DNA of 64,000 nucleotides. Source: Dermanyssus gallinae (lineage: Eukaryota > Arthropoda > Arachnida > Mesostigmata > Dermanyssidae). The stretch is from NCBI GenBank assembly GCA_003439945.1, contig QVRM01007081.1, forward strand, positions 62,001 through 126,000, given 5' to 3'. How positions within the stretch are numbered: position 1 is the first letter of the stretch; each line of letters starts with the position of its first letter. A model generated the notes under the pieces. It was not told the origin of the DNA. It saw only the letters and a list, made by a program, of their open reading frames with translations, and did no database searches. This document shows positions 59,170 through 64,000 of the stretch, piece after piece. Both the position numbers and the translations under genes were made by a program.

Positions 59170-60060
59170 TGTCGATGTTAATCTTAAATCTAAAGTCTAC
59201 TGTTCTGAGGCATATTTTTGAAGTCAGTGTTCTCATTTGATTCCCGGCTAGCTAGATCTGCGGTTAAAAGCAGCTTGTTTCGATTTATTGTTTGATAGCT
59301 TGTTTTGTAAGATTCCAACTTATTTAAGGTTACTATTTTACGCGTATTTATTGTAGACAAAACTTATTTTCTGCGCAAATGCATTGGTTAAAGTACAGAC
59401 ACATTCGGCAGCTTACAGATCTTCAATATCGAGCAAAAATGATTTTTCCTGTGACAAGGCTAAAGTTCGACCAGCGATCGAAACATAATCAAGTAAGAAT
59501 TAGTCAATTTTTATAAAGCCAAAGGTGAAGATATAGTTAATGCCACTGTGCCGCAATATATATATATATATATATATATATACTGATCAGTTTTTTAATA
59601 GTACTGAAAGTGAAGGTACGTGTAATGTCGTACTGTTGCATTTCTGCTACGCGCTAGGCCAGAGCAGAGCTATTTCCCAAGAGCACGGTTGGTGTTATCA
59701 CTAACGCTGTCGTTGTCATTACTGATTTGGCGACTAAAGTCGTCAGCTCTCTATCCTGTTATTATTGTCGTCCGTACTAATCGCTCTCTCATTTCAAGCA
59801 GCTATTCTATATAATCTATCTCGTGACTGTGCTGCATATGCTTCGTGCCACCGCACTTGGCTTCGTTTAGCTTTCTTACTGGAGACAACGTGATCAGATG
59901 GTACCGGATCAGTCGGTTCATATTGCTGGAGTTGACAACAAAGTGTATATATATATATATAAAGAGAGAGAGGAGAAAGAGCAGATAATGCTGGGGATAA
60001 CATAATTACGTATCAGAGAACAGTCGAGCGCAGTGACGGCGATTTCGAGCGCTTAGATCA
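59170..60060. other. Unique sequence, no gene recognised
   Basis: Only short AT runs (59558-59582 and 59946-59961) and a GA run (59962-59980) are present. No frame shows recognisable protein features. Confidence 0.5.
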
Positions 60061-60339
60061 AAACTAGCTCACGCACAGGTTGTACGTACGTCGCGTAATT
60101 GAAGAATCATTCACACGAGCCTTGATTACCATAGCGAACCGACCGGCCAAAAGATATGAAGTGGAGTATATAATAATCATTGAGCTGCGGAGAACATCCA
60201 TTTAACTGTTAACTGCCATGTGTCAGAAGCGCGTCGTAACAGCAGCAGCAACAACAATAGAGCACCGCTACTAAATTGGTGTGTGGCCAGCTAATGGAGC
60301 TACAACTTTGGCGGGGTATGTGATAAATCGTATTCCAGT

Positions 60340-60343
<4 letters not shown>

Positions 60344-60400
<57 letters not shown>

Positions 60401-60459
60401 CGTTATTTGCATATTGGTGCAATATGCCTCGCTTAACTTGTCGGGTAACTTATTAGCTG

Positions 60460-60510
<51 letters not shown>
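60344..60510. repeat. Two long (AT)n arrays 60 bp apart
   Basis: Near-pure AT at 60344-60400 and 60462-60510 around about 60 unique bases. They can pair with themselves or each other. Confidence 0.96.
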
Positions 60511-60517
<7 letters not shown>

Positions 60518-61159
60518 GCACATGATGACAACGCAGAGTAGCAGAATCAGCAGGCAATGGCGGCCTGGGGGAGCCAGGAGAAGCGATGGCTGGCGCAATT
60601 GATCCGACTGACCGGGTGGTTGGTTCTGTGTTACGTTAGACGGACGGACGGACGGACAGACAGACAACCAACAATGGCACCGTGATCCGAACTGCAGGCA
60701 ATGCTCGAGATGTAGCAACATCGATCGAGCATCGACTATCAAGAAAGAGTACGCCGCCGCTAAGCCGGGTGGCGGTGCTGAAGCCCGCGTCAACCGTCAG
60801 AAGAGCCAACGACAAGAACTGACGCGCTTGCAGCTTGAAGCGGCGGCGGCGGTGAAAGAAGATGTACCACAAGCAGAAGCAACAGCAGAAGAAGCGGCCG
60901 AGAGAATCTGTGCGAGTCAGATCAGCGACACTGCTAAACGGGTGTTTTGGTCAGTGATGTACAAATTGGCTGCCTAAACGTTTGGCGCTTAGAGCCGTGG
61001 TCGACAGCACACGAAGCGAGCGCTGGTATGTCGGTGGGGCGGTGCATCATCAGTTCAGTTCAGTTCTGGACGGACGGACAACGCAGTGGCATTCATGACG
61101 GCGATAACGACGGCGGCGGCGCCGATGACGCAGACAATAGCAAAATAGGAGTAACAGTA

Positions 61160-61320
61160 ACAAGAACAACAACAACAATAGCAACATCAAAAAGAGCAAC
61201 AACAGAAGCAACAACAACAACAATAACAGCAACAGCAGCAACAACAACAAAACAGCGACAACAACTGCAATAACAACAACCGCAACAGCAACAACAACAA
61301 CAACAACAGCGACAATCACG
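61160..61320 (+). repeat. (CAA)n tract
   Basis: Interrupted CAA/GCA/ATA triplets over 160 bases. Confidence 0.92.
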
Positions 61321-62249
61321 ACGACGGCCGCTAATAAAGCGTTGGCTGACGACGTTTTCCTCGTCCTTGGCGACAAAGAAAAAACCCAGACGAGTTGACA
61401 CAAACTCACTCCGTTGGCCACAGCCAACCAACACACAAACGAACGAACCGAGAGAGAGAGAGAGATAGACAAAGCGGCAGATAGAAAGAGACGTACTGAG
61501 AAAGCAGTAGTTGGCGGATGTGGCGGCGAAAATGATGACAACAATAGCGACGACGATGAAGGGGACCTCAGTCTCACCTCAGTTTCGGTGGACAACGCAA
61601 TCCACCTGCCGCCGTTGCTGCTGCTGCTGCTGTTGTCGTTACTTTAACTGCGGCTGTTGCTTCTGCTATTGCAGTGGCAAGTACTATACGAACGCGAATA
61701 CTAACGTAGTTTGTATAATTAGCGGTGCAACGTCCACTCCACCACCACGACCACCCCACCATCACGCCGCGGTTACCGATACCGTCACCCCACCTCACAA
61801 CCACTGCCAATACCGACCATCCTCATCATCATCATCATTAGTTGCGCGTTTGTATGCGCCGGGTTGCATCGCCGGGTTGTCGGCGAAGATTCGTTCGATT
61901 TTTCGTTTGATGTTCAATCGACTGACCAGTGTCGACGACAATAGTCTCGAGACGCTAACGAGGCGAACAAGTGAATACAAAGGGCAAATAAGGAGGTGAG
62001 CTGCAGGTGGTGGTAGTCGCAATAGAATCAACAGCAGCTGCAGCGGTATCAGCAGAAGTCGTCGTAGAAGTCGTAGGCAAAAGACAACGAACAAGAAGAA
62101 CACATTGAAGATGCTACAGAAGCTGCTGACGTTGTAACAGCAACAGCAGAAAAACTAGACGAAGAAGAAGAAGAGAAACAAGTAAAAAAAAAGAATGAGA
62201 AACAGAAGCCAAAGGAAAGTAGCGCGGGAAGTTGCCCATGATGATGCTG

Positions 62250-62400
62250 ATGACATGGTGGTGGTGGTAGTGATGATGATGATGATTACGGTGATGATGA
62301 TGGTGGTGATTACAGTGATGATGGCGGCGGCGATGATGCTGAAGATTATGGTGACAATGATGGTACTGAAGACTATGGTGGCAATGATGGCGGGATGTTG
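62250..62400 (+). repeat. (GAT/GGT)n tract
   Basis: GGT then GAT units, imperfect. CAG/CAA units follow at 62528-62560. Confidence 0.88.
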
Positions 62401-63399
62401 ATGTTCTTGATGATCAAGGGCATCGTGAAACAGCAGAAGATGGGGCGTGGAAGGGCGATCACCGCTACCGGTGAAGGAGCAGCCAGCACCAGCAATCGAA
62501 TCACCATCATCATCATCAGGTGTAGCAGGCAGCAGCAACAACAACAGCAACAGTGGCGGTCGCCGCCGCTGCCGCCGTCGCAACAGAAGAGACCGATGTA
62601 CGGACGGAACACGGGCGGCTGACGGGTGTCTTTCGATGTGGGACATTTAGTTTGTCCCTACTGTGCAGTTACCAGCCACCGCCAGGCGCCAAGGCGGCTA
62701 CGGCGCTAAACAGCAGCGAGCCAACGAGCGAATGTATCGTCGTCGTCGTAGTAGTGATGGCAGCGACGGCACCTCCCGTATCGGCTGGCTCACCAAAGAT
62801 CAGCAGCAGATGACGACGACGCCGATGACGACGACGACGATGAAGATGAAGGGAACGGAACGACCCCAGAGAGGCAACGATCGGCACCGACGACCATCGG
62901 TCGACATCGTTGTTGTTGCTGATGTTGTTGTGGTGGTGTCCGGTCATCGGTGAGTAACTGCAGAAGCTCGCTGACCGGCCAGCGTCAGACAGGCAGGCAG
63001 GCAGAACCTCGAAGCTACCGTCTGACCGAAGTAGAAGAAGGGTAGGTGAGTTGGCGCCCAAGCTACTGCTTACTACCGGGGCGCCGATCATCTTCATCTT
63101 CATGTTCCTCGTGTTCTCCGTCTTCTGCTTGTTTTTCCTCATTCTCTTCTTCTCCTGCTGCTGCTGCTTGTCTCTATGGTCTATAGTGGTATGGTGGTCG
63201 TCGTCCTCAATAGATCGATTGATCGTCGTGGTCTGTGTCGGCGTCGCCTATGGAACTTGCGCCCATGATGGACAGATACCTACCTACCAATCGACCGACC
63301 AACCGACCGGTCGGCCGTGCATACAGGGGCGACACACACTTACAACGTTACGTAAAACCAGTCCACGCCTAAATGAAGATTCATAGCTGCAGCAGCAGC

Positions 63400-63830
63400 G
63401 ACAGCAGCGGCGAATCGGCAGAGGCATACGGAGACCGGCAGGGAAAAAGCGAGCCGGCGATCAAGAGAGATAGGAAAAATAACTTTAAAAAAACATGAGA
63501 GACGAAAACCGAAAGAAAGAGAGAGAGAGCGCGCGACGTCACTGAGAGAGATATAGCGAAACAATAAAGAAGAAGAAGAAAAAGAAAAAGAAGAGGAAAG
63601 AATTCAAACAAAAAAACAGGGAGGCTGGCAACAATCAGCCAGAGAGTCGGCTTTACACAAACGTCTATGCATGTACTCATGCACACACGTACGGTAACCC
63701 GTTCCCCTGCCCTGCCCCTATGCTCCTCCCCCTCCTTAGTTCTCTTCCTATACTCCTCCCCCTCCCCTGTCCCCTATGCTCTTCCCCCTCCCCCTCGTTC
63801 TTCTCCCTCCATAGCCTCCCTGTAGTAAGT
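63400..63830. other. Purine-rich tract switching to a C-rich tract
   Basis: The plus strand is purine-rich at 63400-63605 (GA and GAA runs) and then pyrimidine-rich at 63700-63820 (repeated CTCCCCCTCC and CCCCTATGCTC units). The C-rich part has quadruplex potential on minus and is a degenerate tandem repeat of about 30 bases. Confidence 0.75.
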
Positions 63831-64000
63831 TGTCCCATAAGTACTACTACTGGCATTGTTCGTTTTTCTTTTCGATGCTTCGTCGCAGCAGCAGCAGTAG
63901 CAGCAGGTCAACGGGGGTGCTGGGGGGCCAGTCGATCTGTGGGGTGATCGGGTTCACGCACCCACCACCGGTCGTTGTCCAGGTAGCGCACCTTTTGCAC

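Overview
This is eukaryotic, almost certainly arthropod, nuclear DNA, and it is gene-poor. There are no operons, bacterial ribosome sites, rRNA genes or recognisable intact protein-coding genes. The evidence is a DD34D mariner transposon, tRNA-derived SINEs with target-site duplications, and an exceptional load of microsatellites: (AT)n and (TTG/CAA)n tracts recur every one to two kilobases over all 64 kb. CpG is not visibly depleted, which suggests little CpG methylation. My guess is a chelicerate, perhaps a mesostigmatan mite of the Varroa type. That rests on general character only and is weak. The sequence reads as large introns plus intergenic DNA.

Layout. 1-0.9 kb is unique AT-rich sequence. 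0.9-4.5 kb is microsatellite DNA. 4.49-5.80 kb is one mariner copy, with a frameshifted transposase and an eroded right inverted repeat. 5.8-20.4 kb is microsatellite-dense with two SINE copies (10.8 and 19.1 kb) and a LINE-like 3' tail (12.3 kb). 20.43-20.61 kb holds a SINE lacking its tRNA promoter, between perfect 16-bp duplications. 20.6-24.7 kb is mostly unique and holds exon-like open frames on both strands. 24.8-34.7 kb is triplet-repeat-rich. 34.7-35.2 kb carries a phase-compatible plus-strand exon pair. 36.6-37.7 kb is a 1-kb pyrimidine-skewed tract. 39.1-41.4 kb is unique DNA with hairpins. 42.1-45.3 kb holds a possible first coding exon, a fourth SINE and further exon-like frames. 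47.1-47.5 kb has a degenerate 35-bp minisatellite beside a diverged tRNA-like head. 48-64 kb returns to triplet, purine-rich and AT tracts.

The confident annotation is the repeats: mariner, SINE family, minisatellites, microsatellites and palindromes. Every host exon listed is a hypothesis from open frame, splice consensus and phase. Unique stretches here often stay open in several frames, so protein-like composition is weak evidence. If the models are right, a minus-strand gene ends near 20.6 kb, a plus-strand gene ends near 35.2 kb, and another plus-strand gene begins near 42.15 kb. No link between them can be shown.

I found nothing that clearly amounts to a new biological system. The observations most worth checking are the promoter-less SINE with intact duplications, the erosion of transposon ends into AT microsatellite, the 35-bp minisatellite, the hairpin clusters, and an ORF at 32 kb whose single membrane segment resembles the start of bacterial sugar transferases.
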